Assembly: GCA_029267445.1 (NCBI GenBank)
Contig: JAJUIU010000001.1
Location: 1-64,000, forward strand
From: Rhodospirillaceae bacterium
Lineage (GTDB): Bacteria > Pseudomonadota > Alphaproteobacteria > Azospirillales > Azospirillaceae
Direction of reading: 5' to 3'
DNA: 64,000 nucleotides
Shown: piece after piece, positions 45,394-53,484 of the stretch
How positions within the stretch are numbered: position 1 is the stretch's first letter
How the letters are laid out: the number at the start of each line of letters is the position of its first letter
The notes under the pieces: generated by a model
Databases searched by the model: none
Told to the model about the DNA's origin: nothing
The model's input: the letters and a program-made list of their open reading frames with translations, nothing else
Program-made: the position numbers and the translations under genes

Positions 45394-46491
45394 ATGAACC
45401 TTAAGAAACTCCTTGGCGCCGCCGGCGCCGTTGCCGCGTTGGCCCTCGCCGGGCCGGCGGTCGCCCAGAACAAGACGGTCAATGTCTACAACTGGGCCGA
45501 CTACATCGGCGAGACCACGCTGGAAGACTTCCAGAAGGCCACCGGGATCGCCCCGAACTACAGCGTCTTCAGCAGCCTCGAGGAACTCGAGGCGAAGCTG
45601 CTGACGGGCAACTCCGGCTACGACGTCATCGTCCCGACCGCCGAGCCGACGCTGGCCAAGCTGATCCAGGCCAAGGCCGTTCAGAAGCTCGACAAGTCGA
45701 AGATCCCGAACCTGAAGAACCTCGATCCGGAGCTCAGCAAGCTGGTCGAGGGCACGGACCCGGGCAACGAGTATTCCGCCATCTACCAATGGGGCACCAT
45801 CGGCATCGGCTACAATGCCGAGATGGTCAAGCAGGTCGCCCCGGACGTGGACATGTCCAGCTGGGATGCGATCTTCAAGCCGGAGAACGCGGCCAAGCTC
45901 GCCAAGTGCGGCATTGTCTTCCTGGACAGCCAGACCGACATGCTGCCGACCGTCTATCACTACCTGAAGCTCGATCCGAACTCTGAGAAGGCGGAGGATC
46001 TGAAGAAGGTCGAGGACACCATGCTGGGCATCCGCCCGCACATCCGCGCCTTCGTGGATTCGGTGATCGATCCGCTCGCCACCGGGCAGGCCTGCGTCGG
46101 CATCGGCTATTCCGGTGACGTGTTCCAGGCGGCCGCCCGTGCGGAGGAGGCCGGCAAGGGGGCGACGATCGAGTATGTGATCCCCAGCGAGGGGGCGCAG
46201 GTCTGGTTCGACGTGATGGCGATCCCGGTCGATGCGCCGAACAAGGACGCGGCCCACGCCTGGATCAACTTCATGCTCGAGCCGAAGACCATGGCCGGCA
46301 TCAGCGATTACGTCGCCTACGCCAACGCGGTGCCGGCGTCCTGGCCGCTGATGGACCAGGAGGTCGCCACCAACCCGAAGATCTTCCCGCCGGCCGAGGT
46401 GAAGAAGAACCTCTTCACGGTGAAGCAGGTCAGCCCGCGCGCGGACCGCGACCGGACCCGTACCTGGACCCGAATCCAGACGGGCAAGTGA
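45394..46491 (+). CDS. potF: putrescine/spermidine ABC transporter substrate-binding protein
   Basis: Periplasmic polyamine-binding protein. 365 residues: signal peptide (about 1-24, LLGAAGAVAALALAGPAVA), then the PotF/PotD fold with VNVYNWADYIGETTLEDFQK, SGYDVIVPTAEP, YQWGTIGIGYN, FLDSQTDMLPTVYHYL and CVGIGYSGDVFQAA. The WADYI segment contributes to the polyamine cage in PotF. First gene of potFGHI, with a good promoter and dyad upstream and a stable hairpin before potG, as expected for the most abundant component. Confidence 0.95.
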   Translation: MNLKKLLGAAGAVAALALAGPAVAQNKTVNVYNWADYIGETTLEDFQKATGIAPNYSVFSSLEELEAKLLTGNSGYDVIVPTAEPTLAKLIQAKAVQKLDKSKIPNLKNLDPELSKLVEGTDPGNEYSAIYQWGTIGIGYNAEMVKQVAPDVDMSSWDAIFKPENAAKLAKCGIVFLDSQTDMLPTVYHYLKLDPNSEKAEDLKKVEDTMLGIRPHIRAFVDSVIDPLATGQACVGIGYSGDVFQAAARAEEAGKGATIEYVIPSEGAQVWFDVMAIPVDAPNKDAAHAWINFMLEPKTMAGISDYVAYANAVPASWPLMDQEVATNPKIFPPAEVKKNLFTVKQVSPRADRDRTRTWTRIQTGK

Positions 46492-46514
46492 TCCGCGATT
46501 GAGTGTTGTCAGCG

Positions 46515-46545
46515 ACGCCCCGGCCAGACACCATCGCCGGGGCGT
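46515..46545 (+). other. potF-potG intercistronic hairpin
   Basis: Perfect 10-bp stem acgccccggc/gccggggcgt with an 11-base loop. Hairpins at this place usually stabilise the binding-protein message or partly stop transcription, raising PotF over PotGHI. Confidence 0.65.
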
Positions 46546-46590
46546 CTGCGTACTGGGGCGTCGTCTTCAGCAGTACGGGGACCCGACACG

Positions 46591-47760
46591 ATGGCGTTGG
46601 TGCAGCAGCAGCCCCAGAGCCGCACGCAGGCCCAGCAGAAGCTGGAACCCTGGCGCGACCCGAAGCAGAAACCCTATGTCCGCGTCGACAAGGTGACGAA
46701 GAAGTTCGACGACTTCGTCGCCGTCGATGACGTGTCCCTGTCGATCTACCGGGGCGAGTTCTTTTCGCTCCTGGGCGGCTCCGGCTCGGGCAAGACGACC
46801 CTGCTGCGCATGCTGGCGGGCTTCGAGACGCCGACCGAGGGCAAGATCTTCATCGACGGTGTGGACATGTCGGGCGTGCCGCCCTACCGCCGCCCCGTCA
46901 ACATGATGTTCCAGTCCTACGCGCTGTTCCCGCACATGACGGTGGAGGGCAACGTCGCCTTCGGGCTGAAGCAGGACGGGCTTCCGAAGGCGGAGATCGC
47001 GGACCGCGTGCGCGAGATGCTGGACCTCGTCCAGCTCGGCCAGTTCTCCAAGCGCAAGCCGCACCAGCTCTCCGGCGGCCAGCGCCAGCGCGTGGCCCTG
47101 GCGCGCGCCCTGGTGAAGCGTCCGAAGCTGCTCCTGCTGGACGAGCCGCTGGGCGCCCTCGACAAGAAGCTGCGGGAGCAGACCCAGTTCGAACTGGTCA
47201 ACATCCAGGAGAAGGTCGGCATCACCTTCGTGGTCGTCACCCACGACCAGGAGGAGGCAATGACCATGTCGTCGCGCATCGCCGTGATGAACAAGGGCTA
47301 CATCGCCCAGGTCGGGACCCCGACGGAGATCTACGAGTATCCCAACACCCGCTTCGTGGCGGAATTCATCGGTTCGGTGAACATGTTCGCCGGCCGCGTG
47401 GTGGAGTCGGAGCCCGACCATTCCCTGATCCGGTCGGAGGAGGCGGGCTGCGACCTCTATGTCGCCCACCCGGGCCATCTGGCCCCCGGCAGCCCCTGCT
47501 GGGTCGCCGTCCGGCCGGAGAAGATCGTTATCTCCAAGGACCCGGCGGCCGACGCGGTGGGGCGGAACCAGACCCAGGGCACCGTCCGCGAGATCGCCTA
47601 TCTGGGGGATGTCTCGATCTATGACGTCGATCTGGACAGCGGTAAGCGCGTCCGGGTGACGGCGCCGAACCTGACCCGCCGGACCGAGATGCCCATCACC
47701 TGGGAGGATCGCGTTTACCTGAGCTGGCGGCCGTTCGCCGGCAGCGTCCTCACCGAATAG
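46591..47760 (+). CDS. potG: polyamine ABC transporter ATP-binding protein
   Basis: 389-residue ATPase of the transporter. Walker A LLGGSGSGKTTLLRML, Q-loop MMFQSYALFPHM, signature LSGGQRQRVALARAL, Walker B LLLLDEPLGALD and the H-loop in VVTHDQEEAMTMS, followed by a C-terminal TOBE regulatory domain (about 300-385). An N-terminal Gln-rich extension of about 30 residues precedes the ABC domain. 99 bases after potF and 15 before potH. Confidence 0.95.
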   Translation: MALVQQQPQSRTQAQQKLEPWRDPKQKPYVRVDKVTKKFDDFVAVDDVSLSIYRGEFFSLLGGSGSGKTTLLRMLAGFETPTEGKIFIDGVDMSGVPPYRRPVNMMFQSYALFPHMTVEGNVAFGLKQDGLPKAEIADRVREMLDLVQLGQFSKRKPHQLSGGQRQRVALARALVKRPKLLLLDEPLGALDKKLREQTQFELVNIQEKVGITFVVVTHDQEEAMTMSSRIAVMNKGYIAQVGTPTEIYEYPNTRFVAEFIGSVNMFAGRVVESEPDHSLIRSEEAGCDLYVAHPGHLAPGSPCWVAVRPEKIVISKDPAADAVGRNQTQGTVREIAYLGDVSIYDVDLDSGKRVRVTAPNLTRRTEMPITWEDRVYLSWRPFAGSVLTE

Positions 47761-47775
47761 GCCGGGCAGGGGGCC

Positions 47776-48795
47776 ATGGGACTGGTCGAGAAAGCGGCCG
47801 ACATCGCGGAACACGGGACGGACGGCGCGCGGACGGGGGCGGCGCCGGTCGCGGCGTCGCGGCCCCCGGCCGGGCTCGGCTTCCTCGGCCGGTTCCGGCC
47901 CGGGCGCGGCCTCGTGCTGGCGGTGCCGTACTTCTGGCTGCTGTTCTTCTTCCTGGTCCCGTTCGTGATCGTGCTGAAGATCGCGCTGTCGGAGACGACG
48001 ATCGCGATCCCGCCCTACACGCCCATGTTCGAGTGGGACCCGGACACGCTCCAGCTCTCGATCGACATCAAGTTCGGCAGCTTCAGCTACCTGTTCACGG
48101 ACAATCTCTACATCCTGGCGTACCTGAACTCGCTCTGGATCGCCTTCATCTCGACGATCCTCTGCCTGCTGATCGGGTACCCGGTCGCCTACGCCATCGC
48201 CAAGGCCGAGCCGTCCTGGCGGGCGCCGCTGCTGATGCTGGTGATCCTGCCCTTCTGGACCAGCTTCCTGATCCGCGTCTACGCCTGGATCGGCCTGCTG
48301 GGCAACGGCGGGCTGGTGACGGAGACGGTGAACACGGTGCTGATGGGCCTCGGGCTGATCGCCGAGCCGCTGCAGATCCTCTACACCCCGACCGCCGCCT
48401 ATATCGGCATCACCTATTCCTACCTGCCCTTCATGATCCTGCCGCTCTACGCGACGCTGGAGAAGATGGACAACACGCTGCTGGAGGCCGCGTCCGACCT
48501 CGGCTGCCCGCCCTGGCGGGCCTTCCTGACCATCACGCTGCCCCTGTCGTTGCCGGGCATCCTCGCGGGCTCCCTGCTGGTGTTCATCCCGGCGACGGGG
48601 GAGTTCGTGATCCCGGAGCTGCTGGGCGGGCCGGACACGCTGATGATCGGCAAGGTGCTGTGGGCGGAGTTCTTCAACAACCGCGACTGGCCGGTGGCCT
48701 CCGCCGTGGCCATAGCGCTCCTGCTGTTCCTGGTCGTGCCGATCATGCTGTTCCAGCAGGTGCAGGGGCAGCAGCAGGGGGGGGGGAAGGGCTGA
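47776..48795 (+). CDS. potH: polyamine ABC transporter permease PotH
   Basis: 339-residue inner-membrane permease with six helices after a longer N-terminal cytoplasmic part. The first helix is VPYFWLLFFFLVPFVIVLKI; the coupling-loop EAA motif appears as LLEAASDLGCPPWRAFLTI, contacting PotG. The N-terminal 45 residues (Ala/Arg-rich) are longer than in E. coli. Its TGA shares a base with the potI ATG (TGATG). Confidence 0.95.
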   Translation: MGLVEKAADIAEHGTDGARTGAAPVAASRPPAGLGFLGRFRPGRGLVLAVPYFWLLFFFLVPFVIVLKIALSETTIAIPPYTPMFEWDPDTLQLSIDIKFGSFSYLFTDNLYILAYLNSLWIAFISTILCLLIGYPVAYAIAKAEPSWRAPLLMLVILPFWTSFLIRVYAWIGLLGNGGLVTETVNTVLMGLGLIAEPLQILYTPTAAYIGITYSYLPFMILPLYATLEKMDNTLLEAASDLGCPPWRAFLTITLPLSLPGILAGSLLVFIPATGEFVIPELLGGPDTLMIGKVLWAEFFNNRDWPVASAVAIALLLFLVVPIMLFQQVQGQQQGGGKG

Positions 48796-49631
48796 TGCCG
48801 CGCTCCTGGTTCCTGCGCTTCGGTCTGCTGTTCGGGCTCGTCTTCCTCTACGGCCCGATCGCGATGCTGATCTTCTTCTCCTTCAACGACATCCGCTCGG
48901 TGACGGTGTGGAGCGGCTTTTCGCTGCGCTGGTACGGGGAGCTGTTCAACAACCAGCAGCTCCTGTCCGCCGCCTGGCTCAGCCTGCGCGTCGCCTTCAT
49001 CAGCGCCTGCGGCGCCGTGGTGCTCGGCACCATGGCGGGCCTGCTGATGGCCCGGTTCGGGCCGTTCCGGGGGCGGGCCCTGTTCGCCGGCATGATCTCC
49101 GCCCCGCTGGTGATGCCGGAGGTGATCCTGGGCCTGTCGCTGCTGCTCCTGTTCGTCAGCCTGGAGCAGCTGATCGGCTGGCCCCAGGGGCGCAGCATGA
49201 CCACGATCATCCTCGCCCACATCACCTTCACCATGGCCTTCGTCGCCGTGGTGGTGCAGTCCCGGCTGGTCAGCCTGGACGCCAGCCTGGAGGAGGCGGC
49301 GATGGACCTTGGCGCCCGTCCGGCCAAGGTGTTCTTCGTCATCACCCTGCCGATCATCGCCCCGGCCATCGTGTCCGGCTGGCTGCTCGCCTTCACCCTG
49401 TCGCTGGACGATCTCGTCATCGCCAGCTTCGTCTCGGGACCGGGTTCGACCACGCTGCCGATGATCGTCTTCTCCAGCGTCCGGCTGGGCGTCAGTCCGC
49501 AGATCAACGCGCTCGCCACCATCGTCGTGCTGATCGTCGCCATCGGCATCCTGATCGCCGGCATCCTGAACCACAGGGCCGAGAAGACGCGGGCGCGGGA
49601 CGAGCAGATGGCGCAGCAGAACGGCGGCTGA
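48795..49631 (+). CDS. potI: polyamine ABC transporter permease PotI
   Basis: 278-residue inner-membrane permease, partner of PotH. Starts MPRSWFLRFGLLFG, has FSFNDIRSVTVWSGFSLRWY as in PotI/PotC and the EAA loop SLEEAAMDLGARPAKVFFVI; six membrane helices. The start overlaps the potH stop, so the two permeases are made together. Last gene of the transporter operon. Confidence 0.95.
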   Translation: MPRSWFLRFGLLFGLVFLYGPIAMLIFFSFNDIRSVTVWSGFSLRWYGELFNNQQLLSAAWLSLRVAFISACGAVVLGTMAGLLMARFGPFRGRALFAGMISAPLVMPEVILGLSLLLLFVSLEQLIGWPQGRSMTTIILAHITFTMAFVAVVVQSRLVSLDASLEEAAMDLGARPAKVFFVITLPIIAPAIVSGWLLAFTLSLDDLVIASFVSGPGSTTLPMIVFSSVRLGVSPQINALATIVVLIVAIGILIAGILNHRAEKTRARDEQMAQQNGG

Positions 49632-50080
49632 GGGCGAGAGCCTCCCGCTCTGCGCATGGCTCGCGGCGGCCGAATTCAGCATTTCCGCCAGTGGGGCCCA
49701 GCCGAATCGGCTGGAGCCATGCGCCCGGCGCATCGCGGGCCCGGCGCCCCGCGCCATGGCTTAAGCGACGCTGCGCAACTATATTACGCGCATCGTCAAC
49801 AGCCATGGAGCCGTGTCTTGCGGTACTTCCTGTTCCTTCCCCTGCTTCGGCTCGGCGCATTCTCGCCGGTCGGTTCCAGCCACACCAATCCTCCCCTGGC
49901 CGACCGCCGCGATTGAGGCGACCCGGCCCGTTTCTTTTCTCGATCCCTTTTCGACGATTGGCCGCACCCCGTTTTCGCTGGGACCGGCATGGTTGTCAGA
50001 GCAAGGCCCCGGCGCTTACTGTGCCGGGGCCTTTCCATTCCGACGCGCCGTCCGCCGCCGGACGCCAGGAGCGACGTGAC
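49632..50080. other. 449-base gap between potI and aguA
   Basis: No gene that I can support. It includes a TATATT box at 49780-49785 without a convincing -35, a pyrimidine-rich stretch around 49880-49970, and the terminator-like hairpin at 50003. Confidence 0.4.
50003..50033 (+). terminator. terminator or attenuator before aguA
   Basis: Stem aaggccccggc/gccggggcctt with a 9-base loop, followed by tcc. It is 370 bases after potI and 47 before aguA, so it may attenuate aguA rather than end the pot operon. Confidence 0.55.
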
Positions 50081-51091
50081 ATGCCGACCCCCGCCGCCGC
50101 CGGCTTCCGCATGCCCGCCGAATGGTCCCGTCATTCCCGCTGCTGGATGGCGTGGCCGGTCCGGGCGGAAACCTTTCCGAACGGCCTGCCCGCCGCACGC
50201 GCCGCCTATGCCGAGGTGGCGAAGGCGATCGCGCGGTTCGAGCCGGTCACCATGATCTGCCCGGAATCCGAGGTGGCGGAGGTCAGCCTCGCCTGCGGCA
50301 AGGGTGTGGACGTCCTCCCCATGGTCACCAGCGACAGCTGGATCCGGGACAACGGGCCGAGCTTCGTGGTGAACGAGGCGGGCGACCTCGCCGGCGTCCA
50401 CTGGCGCTTCAACGCCTGGGGCGGAAACTACCCGGACCACGGGCCGGACACGGTCGTCGCCGCCACGCTGCTGGAACGGTTGGGCCTGCCGCGCTTCGAG
50501 GCGCCGCTGATCATGGAGGGCGGGGCCTTCCATGTGGACGGGGAGGGGACGCTGCTCACCACCGAGCAGTGCCTGCTCCATCCCAACCGCAATCCGCACC
50601 TCACCAAGGGCGAGATCGAGGCGCATCTGCGCGACCATCTCGGCGTCAGCCGCTTCATCTGGCTGGGCCAGGGGTACGAGGACGACGAGACCGACGGCCA
50701 TGTCGACGAGATCGCCTGCTTCGTCCGGCCCGGCGTGGTCCTGACCCTGACCACCGACGACACGACGGACCCGAACTACCGGATATTCCAGGACAATCTG
50801 GAGCGGCTCCGGCTCGCCCGCGACGCCGCCGGCCGCGAGCTTGAGATCGTCACCCTGCGCACGCCCGCCCGGCGGGAGCAGAACGGCGTGCGCCTGACGC
50901 TGTCCTACACGAACTTCTACTTGGCGAACGGGGGCGTCGTGATGCCCTCGTTCGAGGACCCGGCGGACGACGAGGCGCTGCGAACCTTCCGCCGCCTGTT
51001 CCCGGACCGGCAGGTGGTCCCCGTTCCGGCGCTGGACATCGTGCGCGGCGGTGGCGGCATCCACTGCATCACCCAGCAGCAGCCGGCCTGA
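50081..51091 (+). CDS. aguA: agmatine deiminase
   Basis: Hydrolyses agmatine to N-carbamoylputrescine and ammonia. 336 residues, slightly short of the typical 360-370. Guanidino-group-modifying fold with the family motifs RMPAEWSRHSRCWMAWP, DSWIRDNGPSFVV, WGGNYPDHGPD, EGGAFHVDGEGTLLTTEQCLL, GHVDEIACF, SYTNFYLANGGVVMPSF and the catalytic Cys in GGGGIHCITQQQP. The CCAGGAG site before ATG 50081 sets the start. The next enzyme, AguB (N-carbamoylputrescine amidohydrolase), is not in the window. Links arginine-derived agmatine to the putrescine genes upstream. Confidence 0.95.
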   Translation: MPTPAAAGFRMPAEWSRHSRCWMAWPVRAETFPNGLPAARAAYAEVAKAIARFEPVTMICPESEVAEVSLACGKGVDVLPMVTSDSWIRDNGPSFVVNEAGDLAGVHWRFNAWGGNYPDHGPDTVVAATLLERLGLPRFEAPLIMEGGAFHVDGEGTLLTTEQCLLHPNRNPHLTKGEIEAHLRDHLGVSRFIWLGQGYEDDETDGHVDEIACFVRPGVVLTLTTDDTTDPNYRIFQDNLERLRLARDAAGRELEIVTLRTPARREQNGVRLTLSYTNFYLANGGVVMPSFEDPADDEALRTFRRLFPDRQVVPVPALDIVRGGGGIHCITQQQPA

Positions 51092-51093
51092 GG

Positions 51094-51124
51094 CGCGAAA
51101 GGCCGGCCCCCGGCCCATTTCGCG
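51094..51124 (+). terminator. hairpin after aguA
   Basis: Long imperfect stem cgcgaaaggccgg/ccggcccatttcgcg immediately after the aguA stop. Stable, but no T-run follows. Confidence 0.5.
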
Positions 51125-51184
51125 GGGCACGCCTGCATTCCGCTCCTGTTGGGGGCGCGTCCATCCTTCCAGAAAGGGCGCGCC

Positions 51185-52048
51185 ATGTATTTCCACGACA
51201 AGCGGTTGCAGTACCCGGTCCGGGTGGAGACGCCCGATCCGCTGTTCGCCCGCCAGCTCCAGCAGGCCATCGGTGGCATCGAGGGGGAGATCCGCGTCTG
51301 CCTCCAGTACTTCTTCCAGGCCTGGGGCAACCGCAGCCCCAACCCGAAGTACCGTGACATGCTCCTGCATACCGCGACGGAGGAGATCGGCCATATCGAG
51401 ATGCTGGCCACGGCCGTGGCGCTGAATCTGGAGAACGCTCCGCTGACCCTGCAGGAGACGGCGGCGGAGGCCAATCCGGTGGTGAACGCCGTGATGGGCG
51501 GGGAGCGTCCGCGCCACATGGTGGAAGGCATGCTGCACAAGCATCTGCTCTCCACCGGGCTCGCCGCCTTCCCCGGCAACTCCGACGGCGTCCCCTTCGA
51601 CTGCTCCCACGTCTATGCCAGCGGCAACCTCGCGGGCGACATGTTCGCCAACGTCACGGCTGAGGCGACCGGCCGCACGCTCGCGGTGCGGCTCTACAAC
51701 GCCGCGCACGATCCCGGCATGAAGGATATGCTCAGCTTCCTGATCGCCCGCGACACCATGCACCAGCAGCAATGGCTGGCCGTGATCGAGGAGCTGGGCG
51801 GCTTCGAGGGCACGTTGCCCATCCCCAACAGCTTCGACCAGAAGCTCGAGAAGTCGGAGTTCTCCTACGCCTTCTTCGGCCACGACATGCATGGCGAGCC
51901 GCCGCCCGCCGGCCGCTACACGGACGGCCCGTCGCTGGACGGCAAGGGGCGGTTCAGCGCCATGCAATCCCAGCCGATGGGGGAGGAGCCGAACCTCGGG
52001 CCCGCCCGCAAGGGTTCGGGCGCGCAGCGGGAACAGATGGGCAAGTAG
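51185..52048 (+). CDS. manganese catalase
   Basis: Non-heme di-manganese catalase that disproportionates H2O2. 287 residues. Starts MYFHDKRLQYPVRVETPDP; the metal-binding ferritin-like bundle has GGIEGEIRVCLQYFFQAWG, the ligand set TATEEIGHIEMLATAV, MVEGMLHKH and a second pair in the DTMHQQQWLAVIEEL helix. The C-terminal 45 residues are Gly/Pro-rich as in the family. The ATG at 51185 is chosen over an upstream one at 51149 for the conserved N-terminus. It could protect against peroxide from the PuuB oxidase, but this is inference. Confidence 0.93.
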   Translation: MYFHDKRLQYPVRVETPDPLFARQLQQAIGGIEGEIRVCLQYFFQAWGNRSPNPKYRDMLLHTATEEIGHIEMLATAVALNLENAPLTLQETAAEANPVVNAVMGGERPRHMVEGMLHKHLLSTGLAAFPGNSDGVPFDCSHVYASGNLAGDMFANVTAEATGRTLAVRLYNAAHDPGMKDMLSFLIARDTMHQQQWLAVIEELGGFEGTLPIPNSFDQKLEKSEFSYAFFGHDMHGEPPPAGRYTDGPSLDGKGRFSAMQSQPMGEEPNLGPARKGSGAQREQMGK

Positions 52049-52079
52049 GCGGCCAGGATCGCGGCGGAGGATGGCGGCG

Positions 52080-52101
52080 GGCGGTGGTTCAGACCACCGC
52101 C
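52080..52101. terminator. possible bidirectional terminator
   Basis: Perfect 8-bp stem ggcggtgg/ccaccgcc between the convergent catalase and MOSC genes, overlapping the MOSC stop codon. No T-run. Confidence 0.4.
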
Positions 52102-52733
52102 TCCCGCAGCTCGTCCTTCCAGCGGTCGGCCAACTCGGGCAGGGCCAGGGCCGCGTCCATCTCCGCCCGGTTCGGCGCCTTGTCGATGAACAAGGCGTTC
52201 AGCCGGGCGATGGTCCAGCCCTCCGGCCCGCGCCGCACGATCTCCAGCGCGTCGCCCGCCTGCACCACACCGGGCTCCACCACGTCCAGGTAGAAGCCCG
52301 TGCGGCCCTCCTGCGTGGCCCATTTGCTGATGCGCTTCTCGCCGGACACGACGGTCGGCCAGGAGCAGCGCACCACGGGCTGATTCACCTTCAGCAGCGC
52401 CGTGCCCACGCGGATCACGTCGCCGACCCTTGCCTCCGTTTCCGCATAGCCCTCGACCGTCAGGTTCTCGCCGAAGCTGGGGACGGGCACATCCACTGCC
52501 CCCAGTTCCAGGAACCGGTCGTAGCTTTCCAGGCAGAAGATGTGGACGGCGGTGTCGCCGAGATCGCGGGAGCGGTAGGCGCTCTCGTCGCCATCCAGGC
52601 CCTTGGGGCCGATCGCGACGGGACCGGAAACCGGCTGCTTGCCGATCCCCGTTTCCGCCTCGCGCCCCTTCGCCGTGACGCGCGTCGCCACCCGCCCGAC
52701 ATTGACGCTGACGACGCGCGGCGTGGCCGTCAC
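52089..52733 (-). CDS. MOSC-domain protein (YiiM-like)
   Basis: 214 residues. MOSC (molybdenum cofactor sulfurase C-terminal) domain with GLDGDESAYRSRDLG, SFGENLTVEGYAETEARVGD and the conserved Cys in VRCSWPTVV, then a YiiM-type C-terminal 3-alpha extension (TIARLNALFIDK, ALPELADRWKDELRE). YiiM/YcbX proteins reduce N-hydroxylated compounds with molybdenum cofactor; activity here is inferred from the family. The GTG start overlaps the clpP-like stop (GTGA), so translation is coupled. Confidence 0.88.
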   Translation of the reverse strand: MTATPRVVSVNVGRVATRVTAKGREAETGIGKQPVSGPVAIGPKGLDGDESAYRSRDLGDTAVHIFCLESYDRFLELGAVDVPVPSFGENLTVEGYAETEARVGDVIRVGTALLKVNQPVVRCSWPTVVSGEKRISKWATQEGRTGFYLDVVEPGVVQAGDALEIVRRGPEGWTIARLNALFIDKAPNRAEMDAALALPELADRWKDELREAVV

Positions 52734-53368
52734 TTCAGGTCGTCGATCTTCTCGATGATGTGCGTGACGAGGCCGTACTCCTTGGCCTCCTCGGCGCTCA
52801 TCCAGAAGTTCCGGTCGGTGTCGACCTCCACGCGGGACAGGGGCTGGCCCGTCTCCCGCGCGATCTCCTCGTTGATGCGCCGGCGCATCTTGATGATCTC
52901 CTGCGCCTCGATGGCGATGTCGGAGGCGCGGCCGCCCACGCCGCCGGCCGGCTGGTGGATCATGAAGCGCGTATTGGGCAGGCAGAAGCGGTCGGCCTTG
53001 GGGGCGCCCAGGAAGATGTGCACGCCGGCCGAGGCGACCCAGCCGGTGCCGACGATGCGCACGCGCGGCTTCACGAACCGGATCATGTCATGGATCGTGT
53101 CGCCGGACTCCACATGGCCGCCGGGCGAGTTGATCACGATGGTGATCGGGTCCTCCGACACCGAGCCGTAGGCCAGCAGCTGGGCCGACACGTCCTGCGC
53201 GACCTTCTGGTTGATCTCCCCGAAGATCAGCACGGTGCGGCTCTTGAACAGGGCCTGCTGGATGGCCTGGAACGGGCCGGGCAGGGTCTCCGCCTTCTTC
53301 TTGCCGTCGTCCGGAGACTCCGGGTTCTCGGGATCCTCGTCGTCAAGGCGGTAGCGGAAATCGACCAC
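52730..53368 (-). CDS. divergent ClpP-type serine protease
   Basis: 212 residues of the ClpP fold: SRTVLIFGEINQKVAQDVSAQ, VINSPGGHVESGDTIHDMI, catalytic Ser in WVASAGVHIFLGAPK, His in RFMIHQPAGG and Asp in DTDRNFWMSAEEAKEYGLV. All three catalytic residues are present, but ASAG replaces the usual ASMGA and the N-terminus is a 30-residue acidic extension (DDEDPENPESPDD), so this is probably a second ClpP paralog rather than the housekeeping one (normally beside tig and clpX). Start is GTG at 53368. Coupled to a MOSC gene. Confidence 0.9.
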   Translation of the reverse strand: MVDFRYRLDDEDPENPESPDDGKKKAETLPGPFQAIQQALFKSRTVLIFGEINQKVAQDVSAQLLAYGSVSEDPITIVINSPGGHVESGDTIHDMIRFVKPRVRIVGTGWVASAGVHIFLGAPKADRFCLPNTRFMIHQPAGGVGGRASDIAIEAQEIIKMRRRINEEIARETGQPLSRVEVDTDRNFWMSAEEAKEYGLVTHIIEKIDDLK

Positions 53369-53484
53369 GTGCGGGCTCCATGGGGAAACGGGCGGATTGG
53401 ACGCGGGCGGAACGGTCCGCCTGATGACCTAGCGGGAATCGGCGGACTGTTCAACCCGGCGCGACGGGCGGGACAAAGACCGGC

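Noticed and set aside
49813-50079. 88-codon frame in the potI-aguA gap
   Set aside because: No ribosome site, no domain, and it runs through the terminator-like hairpin.
49796-51967. 723-codon minus-strand frame opposite aguA and the Mn catalase
   Set aside because: Same explanation: it shadows genes with strong motifs and shows no domain of its own.
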